DNA from: Maratus speciosus
Lineage: Eukaryota > Arthropoda > Arachnida > Araneae > Salticidae
Assembly (NCBI GenBank): GCA_963932465.1
Contig: OZ010796.1
Span: forward strand, 80,919,292-80,983,291
Direction of reading: 5' to 3'
DNA: 64,000 bases
The position numbers were made by a program, and so were the translations under genes. The notes under the pieces are model-generated. The model made no database searches. It had not been told where the DNA came from and worked only from the letters and a program-made list of their open reading frames with translations. Position 1 is the first letter of the stretch, and the number at the start of each line of letters is the position of its first letter. This document shows, in pieces, positions 23,461 to 34,783 of this stretch.

Positions 23461-23839
23461 TACAAAAATATTTTTAAAAATTAATAATAATTTTATTTCT
23501 TGTAAACCTTATATGAGTTTCACTTTGTAATTTCTTTATAAATGTAAGATTTTTCAAAATTCTAGATGATTTGTCCGTAATAATACCTTTTAAATCGATT
23601 TTTAGTACAAATTGTGTTTCCCATCCATTTAAAAATATTTCATGCATGAGAGTCTTAATACTAGCGCGCTTTTATAAGAGTTGGCGACATACGCACTCTG
23701 CGCATGCTTGGATTCAGACTTTTTTTCAAAACTACGATAACCAACATTACAGAAAATTGCAGTACTCACTGAAGCAAGTCTTCCTGTGAAAGAATATTTA
23801 TTATTTTTAAAGCTGCAATTTTCAAACTAGCTTGATGAT
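23461..23839. other. Non-coding stretch, nothing recognised
   Basis: A 72-codon ORF (23571-23789) has no known motif. Confidence 0.3.
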
Positions 23840-23847
23840 AATGCTAG

Positions 23848-24038
23848 CAGTGTTGCCAGATGAGCTACTTTTTTAAAAATCAGATTCTTGATTGGCACCA
23901 CTTTTTAAAAAATAGTAAAATGTGCCTTATTTAATGACATATTAATTAAGGGAAAAGCAAAGTGAATTTTACCGTTTAAGAAAATTGGTGCCAATCAAGA
24001 AATCTGAATTTTAAAAAAGTAGCCCACTGGCAACACTG
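23848..24038. mobile_element. hAT-type MITE, family E (copy E1)
   Basis: Ends CAGTGTTGCCAGATGAGC and GCCCACTGGCAACACTG. Perfect 8-bp duplication AATGCTAG (23840-23847 and 24039-24046). Core: GGCACCACTTTTT, then TGCCTTATTTAATGACATAT, then TTGGTGCCAATC. CAG ends with an 8-bp duplication are the hallmark of hAT elements. Confidence 0.93.
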
Positions 24039-24472
24039 AATGCTAGCAGACTTCATATTACGTATATCGCCAGGTCTGAGTTTCTTCATATTTTTCTCAA
24101 CAATCATATTTTGTTGCTCATATTACACTTCTCTCTTCTAAAAGTACTTTTGTTTCTCTTTTTGATAGATTCTAAAGCCTTTTTTTCTTTTTTCATTATT
24201 ATTAAGTTTAGATTAATTTTGTTACTAATTTACATTATCTTGAATTTGTAAATTATTTTCTTAAAGTAGGCTGGCGATCCAGCTGAGATTCCCGCGTTAC
24301 AGAACATACTGTTTAGTTTACAGAACATAGGTGAAAGAAATTTTTAATTAAAGACTAATAGATTTTTTATATTTAATGTATGTATTTTTAAGTTGTTCAC
24401 CGTTTAAACCAAAAAGAAATTTTATATGAAAAATATCAATTTTGCATTTAAATAATAATTTTTTTAATTTAT
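24039..24472. other. Non-coding stretch, nothing recognised
   Basis: AT-rich spacer between an E and an A element. Confidence 0.3.
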
Positions 24473-24691
24473 TTAACCCCTCGAAGGGCACCGGTATATG
24501 TTATATACCACTTACTTTTAATTCCCAAATGCCACAGTCACACCAGAATTTAGAAACTAAATTTTGTTTCATATAATGCACGCGAAGAAAAGCTTTTGCT
24601 TAGTTCCATATAAAGTTGTTCATAAATACCGGTGTCAATCAATCATTTTAACATTTTAGCAACAGAAGTGCTTTGCGTCTGAAGGGGTTAA
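24473..24691. mobile_element. TTAA-type MITE, family A (copy A2, inverted relative to A1)
   Basis: Begins TTAACCCCTCGAAGGGCACC and ends CGTCTGAAGGGGTTAA. The hairpin GGTATAT-GTT-ATATACC (24493-24509) starts exactly 20 bp from the left edge. The interior carries TAATTCCCAAATGCC, shared with A1. Confidence 0.8.
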
Positions 24692-25680
24692 AACGGTATT
24701 ACTTTCGTATTAGCCATGGGCCAGCGGTTTGTCAAATAAATCGCCAAAGGTTTCACTATTTAGAGCAACTTTTTTTTACTTATTTATTCTGATTAATTCA
24801 GTGTTTAACTGCCTAGTTCGATTACACATCTGAACTTGTGTTTTATTTATTTAAATACTAGTGAAATTTTAATTTTGTTGAGGAATATTAGCCGGAAACG
24901 GATGTTGAACTATTTACATTCTTTCGAGTGAAAACGTGTTAATCATCCGAAATCGGGCTTCACGCAATAAATATATACTTTAAAAGAAACTCATGCTTGA
25001 AAATTATTTTAAAAATAATTGAAACGTAGTAAATTGGTTTACATTTTTCAAATAAATTTCATCTGAAAGTGCATTTTCCTTTCTATTCGATGGTATAAAA
25101 ATTAAAATAGTGCGATATTTAGGAGTTAATGTTTTTGCTATAAAAACAAAATTGATTTTCAGGTCGTTGCCACCGTCCGATATGATGTCAGCGTAACTCA
25201 CAGACATATTTTTGCTTTATAATATAGTAGATTTCAAGTCAGTGATTATTTCAGAAGATATCAGTCTTGCAAATGTTATACATTCAATCAAATGCAAATT
25301 TCTATTTAAAAAGAAAGTTAATTCCCCTCTCTTCAGCAGCTGTTGGAAAAAGTTTCAACCACAATTTACAATTTGAGAACCATTACTTGATATTTATTGA
25401 TGCTAGATCAGCGTTGCGTTTAATAACCAATATATGGTTTTACAGAATATTTCTCATGCCCTCACATGATTTTGATTAACGAGAAAAGGCTCAATTAACT
25501 ATGTCGCAGTAATAAGAGAAGGGAGTCTTTCAGACGGGAAAAGATTTCGTTAGTCACGTGTATCTCATTTATGGGCCATAAAAACGGTCTAAACTTTCGC
25601 GTTTGTTTATGGCAAATCGTTACGTTCCAAAGTAGCCCGGTCTTTGGAACAGATATTATGTCAGCAATCACACTTTATAA
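24692..25680. other. Non-coding stretch, nothing recognised
   Basis: Short ORFs at 25004-25207 (minus) and 25267-25479 (plus) have no known motifs. Confidence 0.35.
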
Positions 25681-26658
25681 AACTTTTCTAGCGTCATTTG
25701 ATTTTTCGGGGTTGATTCTGGATAAGTAATTACGTACTGTAATAACATCTTTTAGTATATTAGCCAATTTCCTAAATATAGACAGGAATATTAATGAATT
25801 TGTGAGCAATAGTTAAAAATTAATGGAAGAAACATTGATTATTAAACTATATTCATACAAATTCTATTTCATTTGCATAATAATTTAACTCTGCGATAAA
25901 TTTTCATCAAAAACATGAAGTAAACATTTTAAAACAAAAACTGAATCAATAATAAGAAAGAATGGCAAAATAAGAAGGGAGAATTGGATTAAACATTGTC
26001 TGAAAAATATACTTTATTTAGCAGTTAGAAAGAAGCTAAAGTGTAACTTATATTTATAACTTATTTTAATTTCATGGCTCATAATTAATTTATGACTCAT
26101 GTTCTTCATGATTATGACTCATGAATTCAGACTCACGTTCTGCCATGACTTACGTTTTACTATGACGTTTCATTTTTTAGATGTTGCTACGTAATTTATA
26201 TACTTTTTAACATATTTAAGCGTATTGGTTTAATTTTAAAACAGGAGAAAATATGAGTTAATTTATTTACAATTTTAGAGTAGAAGATTCGGATGTTATA
26301 TTAGTTTATCAAGGAGAAAATATGACAAAACAAGAAGGGAAAATTGGATGGCATATGTCTGTAAAATATACCACAATTAGAAAGAAATTAACATGAAATT
26401 TATATTATTAGATTATTGTAAATTCATGAACCACAATTTTCGCCTCAGGTTCTACATATCATAATTATGACTTATCCTCCATTATTTCGACTCGTGTATT
26501 GTTATGACTGATACTTTATCGTGACTTTTCTTTTTTCGGGGTAGACTGTAATTTGTTGTTATACAGGGTTATGTAATTTACATACTCTTTTAACGTATTT
26601 TAATGTATTAGCTGAATTTTAAAATAAGAGGAAATATCAATGAATTTTTGCGCAAATA
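25681..26658. repeat. Degenerate tandem repeat, units of ~360-480 bp
   Basis: Three diverged units begin near 25700 (TTTTTCGGGGTTGATTCTGG), 26165 and 26527 (TTTTTTCGGGGTAGACTG). Each contains TAATTTTAAAA-like sequence followed by GAATTTRTG. A fourth, truncated unit with TCTAAATATAGACAG lies at 33765-33880, beyond the transposon nest. The array therefore probably predates the insertions between 26.7 and 33.5 kb. Confidence 0.5.
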
Positions 26659-26889
26659 TTAACCCCTTAATTCTCGCGTCCGTGACTGTCAAGGGCAATA
26701 TAGGATAGGGTACTTTTTTTTTTACTCACAAGGAGACCACCAAACATGATGCGCACAGATTTTCATGTATATTGTAGGGATCATACGCCTAATTATTCTG
26801 ATGAAAGGTTTTATTCAAATGGGCCTTAGTTTTCGAGAAATTGAGGGTGAAAGTTCACCATACGTTGTAAATACCTATTAAATTGCTTA

Positions 26890-26962
26890 TCTGAACGTGG
26901 GCTTAGTAACGTGCAAGCACGCTATACCGCAGATAGCGGGTTTAAACCCAGTTTGTACCACT
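26890..26962 (+). other. tRNA-like module in the left foldback arm
   Basis: GTGGGCTTAGTAACGTGCAA is followed by GCTATACCGC and GGGTTTAAACCC. The last piece sits where a tRNA box B (GGTTCGAATCC) would be. The right arm has the better preserved version. Similar to tRNA-derived SINE heads, but too diverged to assign a parent tRNA. Confidence 0.4.
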
Positions 26963-27894
26963 TTTTCTTTTTTTTAATTAATATTATATTTTTGGCATGT
27001 TACAAGTTTTAGGCTGAATTAAGAATTCGACAACTTCGAAAATTTTGATATTTTCCTAAGAAATTCTGCTTTACATTTTCTAATTTTTTTATGAAAATTT
27101 ATATTTTCTCTGCAATTTTTGGTCTAATACTTCAGTTGACAAAAATTAAACTAATTTATATTTAGCTATCTCATCTTTTTAAAACTTGCTGTTTTTGTTT
27201 ACATTTATGTATATATAATTATTTATCACAGTTATGAAATAATGTATAATATTTTGTCTTGCATTTTACATATATAAAAATATAATTGACTAGGAAATAA
27301 TTAGCAAAATAATATATACTTTTAATATTTCATTAGTTCTAAATATTATGAATGCAATATGTTAACTAATGAAATACACAAATGTTTATCATTACCTACA
27401 TTGCCATTATTAATTTAGTAAATATGCAATTAAGTGAATGATACATATCGTAATAATATTCAAAACATAAAATAGCATTAAAAAATATCTATAAAACAAT
27501 TTCTTTCCATGAAATTTTTTAAAACAATATTGGAAGAACGCATAAACTAACGTAATATATATTTTTTAAGTACTTAATTTTTTTTAATGTCATTAAATAT
27601 CTAAACGAGATCAATAAAAAGAAAATTTTATTGATTCTGATATTACCGTGAAAGCACAGCAGACGATTTTTTTTAAAAAAATATCTTTATACATATGATA
27701 AATTTTATCTCGCATTATTTTATTCCTAGTAGAATGTTTAAGAATGACGTCAACAATGTTTATAATTGTTAGAATAAAAAAATATTTTTAATTTATTCGG
27801 ACACTTTTTATCTGTGAAAATAAAAAAATGATGTTGAGTTCGAACTTTACAGATAAATATATTTAGAGAACATTAAAAATTTAAAAAAACTGAT

Positions 27895-28083
27895 CAGTGT
27901 TGCTAGTTGGGCTACTTTTTTTAAATTCAGATTCTTGATTGGCACCACTTTTTTGAAAATGTAAAATGCGCATTATTTAATGAATATTAATTAAGGTGAA
28001 AACAAAGGGAATTTTACCGTCTGAAATAAGTGGTGGCAATCAAGAAATCTGAATTTTAAAAACGTAGCCCTCTGGCAACACTG
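27895..28083. mobile_element. hAT-type MITE, family E (copy E2)
   Basis: CAGTGTTGCTAGTTGGGC ... GCCCTCTGGCAACACTG, with the family core TGGCACCACTTTTTTGAAA. No clear target duplication remains. Confidence 0.8.
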
Positions 28084-28155
28084 CAGCTGGTAAAAATTTA
28101 CACATAAGTTTTACTACTTTAACATTTTATTACTCTTTGGTAAATATGGTATTGC

Positions 28156-28300
28156 ATAGCTTCCAACTTGTACGGATTTTTCTCACCACTAAAATTAATA
28201 GAAAATTTTATCAAAAACAATCGCCGAAATCTGACTTTTTCTAACGATAAAACAATACAAAAATTTCTGTTAAATTTTAGTGGTAACAAAAATCCGTTTG
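28156..28300. mobile_element. hAT-type MITE, family D (copy D4), right end lost
   Basis: Starts ATAGCTTCCAACTTGTACGG, with TTTTAGTGGTAACAAAAATC near the right. After TCCGT the expected ACAAGTTGGCAGCTAT is absent. Confidence 0.6.
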
Positions 28301-28661
28301 AGCGATTCGACATGAAAAATATTTTTTATAAATTATGGGGAAAAAAAGACAAATTTCCATTTAAAATTCCATAAAATAAAAATAATATATATATGTATTA
28401 TTATTATAGATCTGCGCTTAAAATGTAAAAATGTAAATAATAATAAATAAATAAAAAACGCTAGACATAAATTAGTTTAATTTTCGTCAATAGAATTATT
28501 AATTTAAAATTGCCGAAAAAATATAAATTTTCATAAAAATTGCAAAAATGTAAATGTAATTTATTGAGAAAATATCAAAAAGTTCACAACTGTCTTTTTC
28601 CTAATTCAGCGTAAAACTTGTAACATGTCAAAATATAATATTAACTAAAAAAAGAAAAAGA

Positions 28662-28738
28662 GATTCAAACTTCGTTCGAACCCGCCACGTGCGGTATAGC
28701 GTACTTGCACGTTACCTCCACGCTAAAAAGTACGCGTT
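28662..28738 (-). other. tRNA-like module in the right foldback arm
   Basis: On the minus strand: AGCGTGGAGGTAACGTGCAA, then GTACGCTATACCGC and GGCGGGTTCGAACG. The box B-like GGTTCGAAC is intact. It faces the left-arm module, so transcription from both would converge. Confidence 0.4.
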
Positions 28739-28933
28739 ATGAACTGCAAATTAATAGGTATTTGAAAAGTATGCTGGACTTTGACTCCCAATTCCTGAAA
28801 AACTAAGGTCCATTTGAAGAAAACCTTTCACGGGAATACTTATGAGTGTGACCCCTACAACATACCTTAAAATCATCAAAAACTGCACGCATCATGTTAG
28901 GTGGTCCCCTTGTCAGATTGTTTGATTCCCACC

Positions 28934-28969
<36 letters not shown>

Positions 28970-31226
28970 ATTGTAATTGGCTTTGTTTTCACATCACTTT
29001 ATCTGCCATTAAATAAGATGAAGCTTAAAAATAATTTATTTTAAATTTTGAATTAAAAAAAAAAGTAGCCTACACTCATAAGACGGGCTTAAAGGGTTAA
29101 TAAGTAAAAAGAAGCAGCATTGGATGCTAATAGTCCCCGAGCCAGGTGCAAATTTCGTCAGTTATCTCCTCTCGGCCGATAATTTGTAAAATTCTTCAGA
29201 GGGTTGTATCATGAAGCTATGTGAACTTCAGCTGCGGTTCCGTGGGTGGGTTGAGCAGCGGTAGCCTCCCAAACACGAAAAAAAAAAAAAAAAAAAAAAA
29301 AAATTAGTCATTTCCTCCCGGTTGAAAATTTGTCAAATTATAGCTAACCCAATATGTTGAAGAAAAAAAAAATTCAGCTGATTATAAAGTGGTGATAATG
29401 CGTCAGCTGGTCACATGAACATGAAAAAAATATACAGGTTGCAAAGGAAAGTCCCTTTAACCTAAAAATACTCGCGAACGGAGAGAGCTACAGTTATGGA
29501 AGTGAGGTAACGGTATAGTAAAGTGACTACGCCCGATTTAATGCAAACAACGGCAGCGCCCCCTAGTGGCGAAATTTGGAAAATAGCTACTGAAAATCGT
29601 AAACGAAAAGAAATAAAGCAAAATTTCTAGTTAGAAAGTTTTAGAACATCAATTAATTAGTACGAAACGACATTTGGTTCACACGGATAAGATAAATCGT
29701 TGCCTGTATACCCAAAAATGTCCGAAATCGATGAGCGACGATTCTACTTTGCATATTAGTCCAGGCAATAGAGACCGTATTAGGACTCTACCTAGAAAAA
29801 TTAATAGTAGTACTGGAAATCGGCTTTCTAGATGTTTTTTGGGTCGCTGAATCCGAATTTGTAACTTTCCACCAAAATTTCCCCTGCAACCCCACCAAAT
29901 TTTGGTAAAAAGCCCCCAAAAAAGGTTTTTATTAAAAAATTCCATTTTTTATTGTTTTAGGGGAAAAGTAGCTAGAAATTCAGAATGTAGACAAAATTTG
30001 AAACAAATTAGATATATGACATTATGACTTGGGATGAAGGGGAAGGGGGATCTGCCTCGGAACATGCGCCGCAGTGCTGCGTGGACTAACTTGCGCAATT
30101 CCACTTAACCACTCACATGTTTACATTAGCCCTCCCATCTTCCCTCCGAACTTTCTCTATAAGGTTTACTTTAAGTTTTTTGGGTCGCTGAATCCGAATT
30201 TTTAACTTACCCTCAAAATCCCCCCCCCCCGAAAACCCCCCAAATAGTTGTTTTTAACTTAAATTGCTTATTGTTTTAGGGGGAAAACATTACAAAATTC
30301 AGAAACTAGACAAAATTTGCAATAAATAGGATATATGACATTATGACGTAGGATAAACGGGTAGAGAGGGGGCTGCCTCGGAACATTCCCTGCGCGCTTT
30401 TCTCAAAAACCAAATTTTTTGAAAAAATCAATTGTTTGGGGGGTTGCCGTGTGAAATTTTGGTGGGAAGTTACAAATTCGGATTCAGCGACCCAAAAAGC
30501 ATAAAGTGAGTCGAAATTCAGAACTAGTATTAATTTTGCCAGATAAAATCCCCTATTGCCTGGACTTCATAATTTAGTGCACGTAGCGCCGCAGTGCATG
30601 TTCAGAGGCAGCCCTCACCCTCCCCGTTCATCCTAATTCATAATGTCATATATCCTATTTGTTGCAAATTTTATCTAGTTTCTGAATTTTGTAATGCTTT
30701 TCCCCTAAAACAATAAGAAATTTAAGTTAAAAACAACTATTTGGGGGGGTTCGGGGGTGGGGGGAATTTTCGGGGGAAAGTTAAAAATTCGGATTCAGCG
30801 ACCCAAAAATCTTAAAGTAAACCTTATAGAGAAAGTTCGGAGGGGAGATGGGAGGGCGAATGTAAACGTGTGAGTGGTTAAGTGAAATTGCGCAACTTAG
30901 TTTACGCAGCACCGCGCGCATGTTCCGAGGCAGATCCCCCCTTCCCCTTCATCCTAAGTCATAATGTCATATATCTAATTTATTGGAAATTTTGTCTACT
31001 CTCGGAATTTCTAAATACATTTTCTCTAAAACAATAAAAAAAAATTGAATTTCTTAATAAAAACCTTTTTGGGGGGGCTTTTTACCGAAATTTGAGGGGG
31101 TTGCCCGGAGAAATTTTGGTGGGAAGTTACAAATTCGGATTCAGCGACCCAAAAAACTTCTAAAAAGCCGGTTTCCAGTACTACCATTAATTTTGCTAGG
31201 TAAAATTCCCTATTGCCTGGACTATA

Positions 31227-31566
31227 TTCACATTCCGTAAATGTAGCAGTGAACAATTTCAAATTGTGACGTAGATGGAAATCCTTCATTTTAATTCCAA
31301 AACTGACAAATGGCAGCAAGAATATTAAAAAAAAAATTGCTTTTGTAATGAAAGTTAAAATTAGCGGGGGTTTATTTTGTAAGAAATTCGTTTGAATATT
31401 CTGGTGTCAGTAAATTATTTCATCAGTTTACGAACAGAATTTTTCTGCCCCTGAAAGGTTTAATCTAAAATTTTTAATTCATTGGAAATTAAATTTTTAC
31501 AGACATTACAGCACAGTACAACGTCACAATCTGAAATTGTGCACTGCTACATTTACGGAATGTGAA
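31227..31566. mobile_element. TA-flanked MITE BB in the right arm of T
   Basis: Inverted ends TTCACATTCCGTAAATGTAG with a ~45-bp arm running through AATTGTGACGT. TA lies at both sides. The left arm of T (near 29750) lacks it and reads through as ...TGCATATTAGTCC, so it is an empty site. A damaged TTAA-A piece (31355-31464, ending TTTTTCTGCCCCTGAAAGGTTTAA in two parts) is nested inside it. Confidence 0.8.
31355..31464. mobile_element. Truncated TTAA-type MITE, family A
   Basis: The right end reads CTGCCCCTGAAAGGTTTAA, and the interior has ATTCTGGTGTCAGTAAATT. Much of the usual 215 bp is missing. It lies nested in BB, which lies in T. Confidence 0.55.
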
Positions 31567-32017
31567 TAGGCAAAGTAGAATCTCGCTCATCGATTTCGGA
31601 CATTTTTGGGTATACAGGAGACGATTTATCGTATCCGTGAGAACCAAATGCCGTTTCGTACTAATTAATTGATGCTCTAAAACTTTCTAATTGAAAACTT
31701 ATCTCTATCTCTTTTTGTTTGCGATTTTTAATAGCTATCTTCCAAATTTCGCCGCTAGGGGGAGCTGTTTTTGCTTGCATTAGGTCGGGCGTAGTCGCTT
31801 TACTATACCTTTACCTCACTTCCATAGCTGTAGCTCTCTCCGTTCGCAAGTATTTTCAGGTTAAAGGGACTTTCCTTTGCAACCTGTATATATTTTTTCA
31901 TGTTCATATGACCAGCTGACGCATTATCCACCACTTTATAATCAGCTGACTTTTTTTTTTCTTCAAGATATTGGGTTAGCTATAATTTGACAAATTTTCA
32001 ACCGTGAGGAAATGACT

Positions 32018-32052
<35 letters not shown>

Positions 32053-32202
32053 GTGTTTGGGAGGCTACCGCTGCTCAACCCACCCAAGGAACCGCAGCTG
32101 AAGTTCACATAGCTTCATGATACATCTCTCTGAAGCATTTTGCAAATTATCGGCCGAGAGGAACTTGGTCATCAAAATCTGCTGCTGGCTCGCGGACTAT
32201 AA

Positions 32203-32365
32203 GGGTCACGCGAAAACAATCGCAAGTTAATTTGAAACCAATGGCAACGTTATTTTCAAATTTCTCCTTTGAATTTCGATATTTTAAAACTTTTTTTTTT
32301 TTTTTTTTGGTTTTCTGAAATCGATTTCTAACGAGGTACTTTTTTATCTTTTCGATTTTTGTTGC

Positions 32366-32401
<36 letters not shown>

Positions 32402-32768
32402 ATGTTACTTTCTATTTCGGAACTGGTTCCGAAAGTGAAAGTATCCTCGACCACAAATATCCTATTAAAAAAAAGCGTTTAAAGGTATTGAAATGTAAAC
32501 AAGACATTTAAAACGATCACTGTTATCAGTTTAACATTAGTTTATCAGCGTCTTCCCATGACTAGCAAAAAATGATGTTGCTCTTAAGTTAAGGCTCTTA
32601 TGTTATAGAATAAGAAGAAATGGAGAATCAATAAGAAGAAAAGATAAGAAAAAAATAATTGGGTGCTAAGAGTCACGCGAAGATACTCGCAAGTTAACTT
32701 GAAACCAATGAGAGCGTTATTTTAAAATTTCTCGTTTGCATTTCAATATTTTAAAACGATTTTTGTAA

Positions 32769-32823
<55 letters not shown>

Positions 32824-32952
32824 GAAGTCAATTTTTAACGGGGTACTTTTTTACCTTTACGGTTTTGGTTGCTGATTTTTTTTATGAGGTCACTTTCTAT
32901 TTCAGAGCTGGTTCCGAAAGTGAAAGTATCTTCGACCACATATATCCTATGC

Positions 32953-32983
<31 letters not shown>

Positions 32984-33311
32984 CGTTTAAAAATATTTAA
33001 ATGTAAACAAGAAATTTGAAAAGATCGCTTTCATTAGCTTATCGTGACTGATGTCGGCTCTTAAAAAGCTACGTCACTCACGCGAAAACAACTGCTCGCT
33101 AATGTTAATCCCATGGAACATTATTTTTTCAAATATTTCGTTTGCATTTCAATATTTTTAATTTTTTTTTTTTTTTTTTTTTTTTTTTTGTAATGGATGC
33201 TGAGGTTGATCTCTAAAAGTGCCGTTTTTCCCTTTTTTCATTTTGGTTGCAGGTCTTTTTTATGAGGCCGCTTTCATTTTCAAAACAGGCTCAGAAAATG
33301 AAAGTATCCTC

Positions 33312-33344
<33 letters not shown>

Positions 33345-33520
33345 TGCAACCAAAATTGTAAAAGTAAAAAAGGTCTTTATAAAGATCGACCTCAGCTATC
33401 CAATGCAAATAAAATCATTTAAAAATACTGAAATGCAAACGAGACAATTTATAAAATATATCCCATAGGATTAACATTAGCGAGCGGGTGTTTTCGCTCG
33501 AGTGAAGTAATTAAGTAACA
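32203..33520. repeat. Three consecutive small foldback units
   Basis: Units begin with TCACGCGAA(A/G) at 32206, 32678 and 33079. Each has arms like TTGCATTTCAATATTTTAAA with the inverse TTTAAAAATATTTAAATG, and a centre CTTTCTATTTC...GAAAGTGAAAGTAT. Long A or T runs, (TA)n at 32787-32820 and (AAT)n at 32955-32984 occupy matching places in the units. The third unit closes on itself, with GTTAATCCCATGG pairing with CCCATAGGATTAAC near 33470. Confidence 0.65.
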
Positions 33521-34225
33521 GAATAAGAAGAAATGATAAATCAATTAGAAAAAAGGGTAAGAGAAAAAATAAAAATTAGATAAAATGCTTGTATAAAGTG
33601 TATTTTTTAACAATAAAAAAATAACTGACATGACATTTTTATTATTAACTTATCTCGATAAAGGGTAATAAATAATGTTTTAATGAGTTTCAATTTATGA
33701 TTTCTCATTTCCATGATCATGATTACACTTTCGTTATTATTGATTATGTTTTAACTCGACTTTAATGTCGCAGAGTTGATTTTGGTTAGACAATTACATA
33801 ATCTAATACTCCTTTAGCTTATTAATCAGTGTTTCTAAATATAGACAGTAACGTCAATTAAATTATCTGCAATAATTAATAGATTAAGGGATGAAGTACT
33901 AAATGTTTGATTAAATTTCTATGAATATTGATTTGCACAATAAATTAATTTCTTTTAAACTTTGCCTTAAAAACGCGAAAATTGTCTAATTTTTATAAAA
34001 ATGTATGTAATGTGTGTAAGAGAAACATATGAATATAAAACTCTTATTGATTTAAATATGCCGTACAAAATTAAAGCTGTATTATATTATAGCAATCTAT
34101 TTTTAATGAATATTATATTGTAAACTTTTTTGAAAGATACATTCCCAAGACATGTCTGTGTAATTTTGGCATTATTTCTGCGTTATTATATTTTATAACA
34201 TAAATACGGATAAGCTGAAGAGTAA
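33521..34225. other. Non-coding stretch, includes a relic of the 25.7-kb repeat
   Basis: 33730-33880 resembles the 25681-26658 units (TCTAAATATAGACAG, AATTATCTGCAATAATTAAT). Nothing else is recognised. Confidence 0.4.
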
Positions 34226-34326
34226 GTAACTCTCTCGCTGCGCAACCTGAGATTTTCTCGGGCAACGTAAAAGTGGCAAAATTTGCGCAACCCGAGATTT
34301 CATCGGGATGCATTTTTTCCGTCTAA

Positions 34327-34487
34327 TTAACCCTCCTTGATCATTCCCACCAGTAACTTTTTATTGTAAATTTTGCCTTATCTAATCGGAGCATTTTTTC
34401 GATTAAATCGGGCGAAAATTTTTGTTTTTAAAAACCGGTGACAGAAGAATAAAAATTCTTAAAAGACGCTCGTCGCGAAGGAATTAA
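34327..34487. mobile_element. TTAA-type MITE nested in G2
   Basis: TTAACCCTCCTTGATCATTC ... CGTCGCGAAGGAATTAA. It carries the shared core CCCACCAGTAACTTTTTATT and TTTGCCTTATCTAATCGG. Confidence 0.65.
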
Positions 34488-34502
34488 ATACGCAATTTTC
34501 AT

Positions 34503-34731
34503 AGGTGCCAAGTTGCCACTAATCCTCCGTAATATGTGGGTTAATTTAACCCTGGTTTAATACATTTCGTACCGGAATTTTTTTTTCAGAGATGAAGTTA
34601 AATACGTCCCACGTAGGAAACTGGAATTAAATAAATAAAGATTCATCAAATAATTTTTCTGGTTCGAAACTTCGTTAAACTGGGTTAAATTAATCCCCGC
34701 ATTACGGAAGATTAGTGCGAGCTTGGCACCT
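34503..34731. mobile_element. Palindromic MITE nested in G2
   Basis: AGGTGCCAAGTTGCCACTAA pairs with TTAGTGCGAGCTTGGCACCT. Inner arms TCCGTAATATGTGGGTTAAT and ATTAATCCCCGCATTACGGA also pair. Superfamily unclear, since no target duplication is visible. Confidence 0.7.
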
Positions 34732-34783
34732 CTGAATTTTTGAAGCTCATTTGATAAAAACAATTACGCAGTGAGAGGGTTAA

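Larger units (their letters stand above)
26728..28913. mobile_element. 2.2-kb foldback element with inverted tRNA-like modules
   Basis: Ends ACAAGGAGACCACCAAACAT and, inverted, ACAAGGGGACCACCTAACAT. Arms of about 440 bp (26728-27165 and 28458-28913) pair along most of their length. The loop contains MITEs E2 and D4. No ORF resembles a transposase, so mobilisation must have been in trans. Confidence 0.75.
26659..29100. mobile_element. TTAA-type MITE, family C (copy C2), split by a foldback
   Basis: Left TTAACCCCTTAATTCTCGCG (26659) and right end GACGGGCTTAAAGGGTTAA (29097-29100). The interior resumes at 28914 with CAGATTGTTTGATTCCCACC, matching C1 at 10420. Everything from 26728 to 28913 is a later insertion. 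A long T-run is at 28939-28965. Confidence 0.75.
29435..31886. mobile_element. Inner TA-flanked foldback within T
   Basis: Ends CAGGTTGCAAAGGAAAGTCC and its inverse, each next to TA (29433-29434, 31887-31888). Subterminal sequence includes AACGGAGAGAGCTACAG and CGCCCCCTAGTGGCGAAATT. The word GGGTCGCTGAATCCGAATTT occurs twice forward (29849, 30184) and three times inverted (near 30475, 30785, 31130), spaced about 310-345 bp apart. The arms therefore contain tandem units, and the centre lies near 30.4-30.6 kb. No transposase domain is readable. Confidence 0.7.
29131..32199. mobile_element. 3.07-kb palindromic element T
   Basis: Ends TAGTCCCCGAGCCAGG and, inverted, TAGTCCGCGAGCCAG. It is flanked by TAA (29128-29130, 32200-32202), which fits the 3-bp TWA targets of PIF/Harbinger elements; removing it restores GGATGCTAAGGGTC, matching GGGTGCTAAGAGTC at 32664. 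Arms include CAGCGGTAGCCTCCCAAACA and its complement near 32053. Homopolymer runs (29279, 32019) lie at matching positions. An inner TA-flanked element occupies most of it. Confidence 0.7.
34226..34783. mobile_element. TTAA-type MITE, family G (copy G2), carrying two insertions
   Basis: Left GTAACTCTCTCGCTGCGCAA (first T mutated) and right CGCAGTGAGAGGGTTAA. The hairpin CCTGAG-ATTTT-CTCGGG starts exactly 20 bp in, followed by a second, CCCGA-GATTTCA-TCGGG. Removing the two insertions below gives a sequence collinear with G1, including TACGCAATTTT against TGCGCAATTTT. Confidence 0.75.

Noticed and set aside
25681..26658. CRISPR array
   Set aside because: Units are long, diverged and lack regular spacers; the window is eukaryotic.
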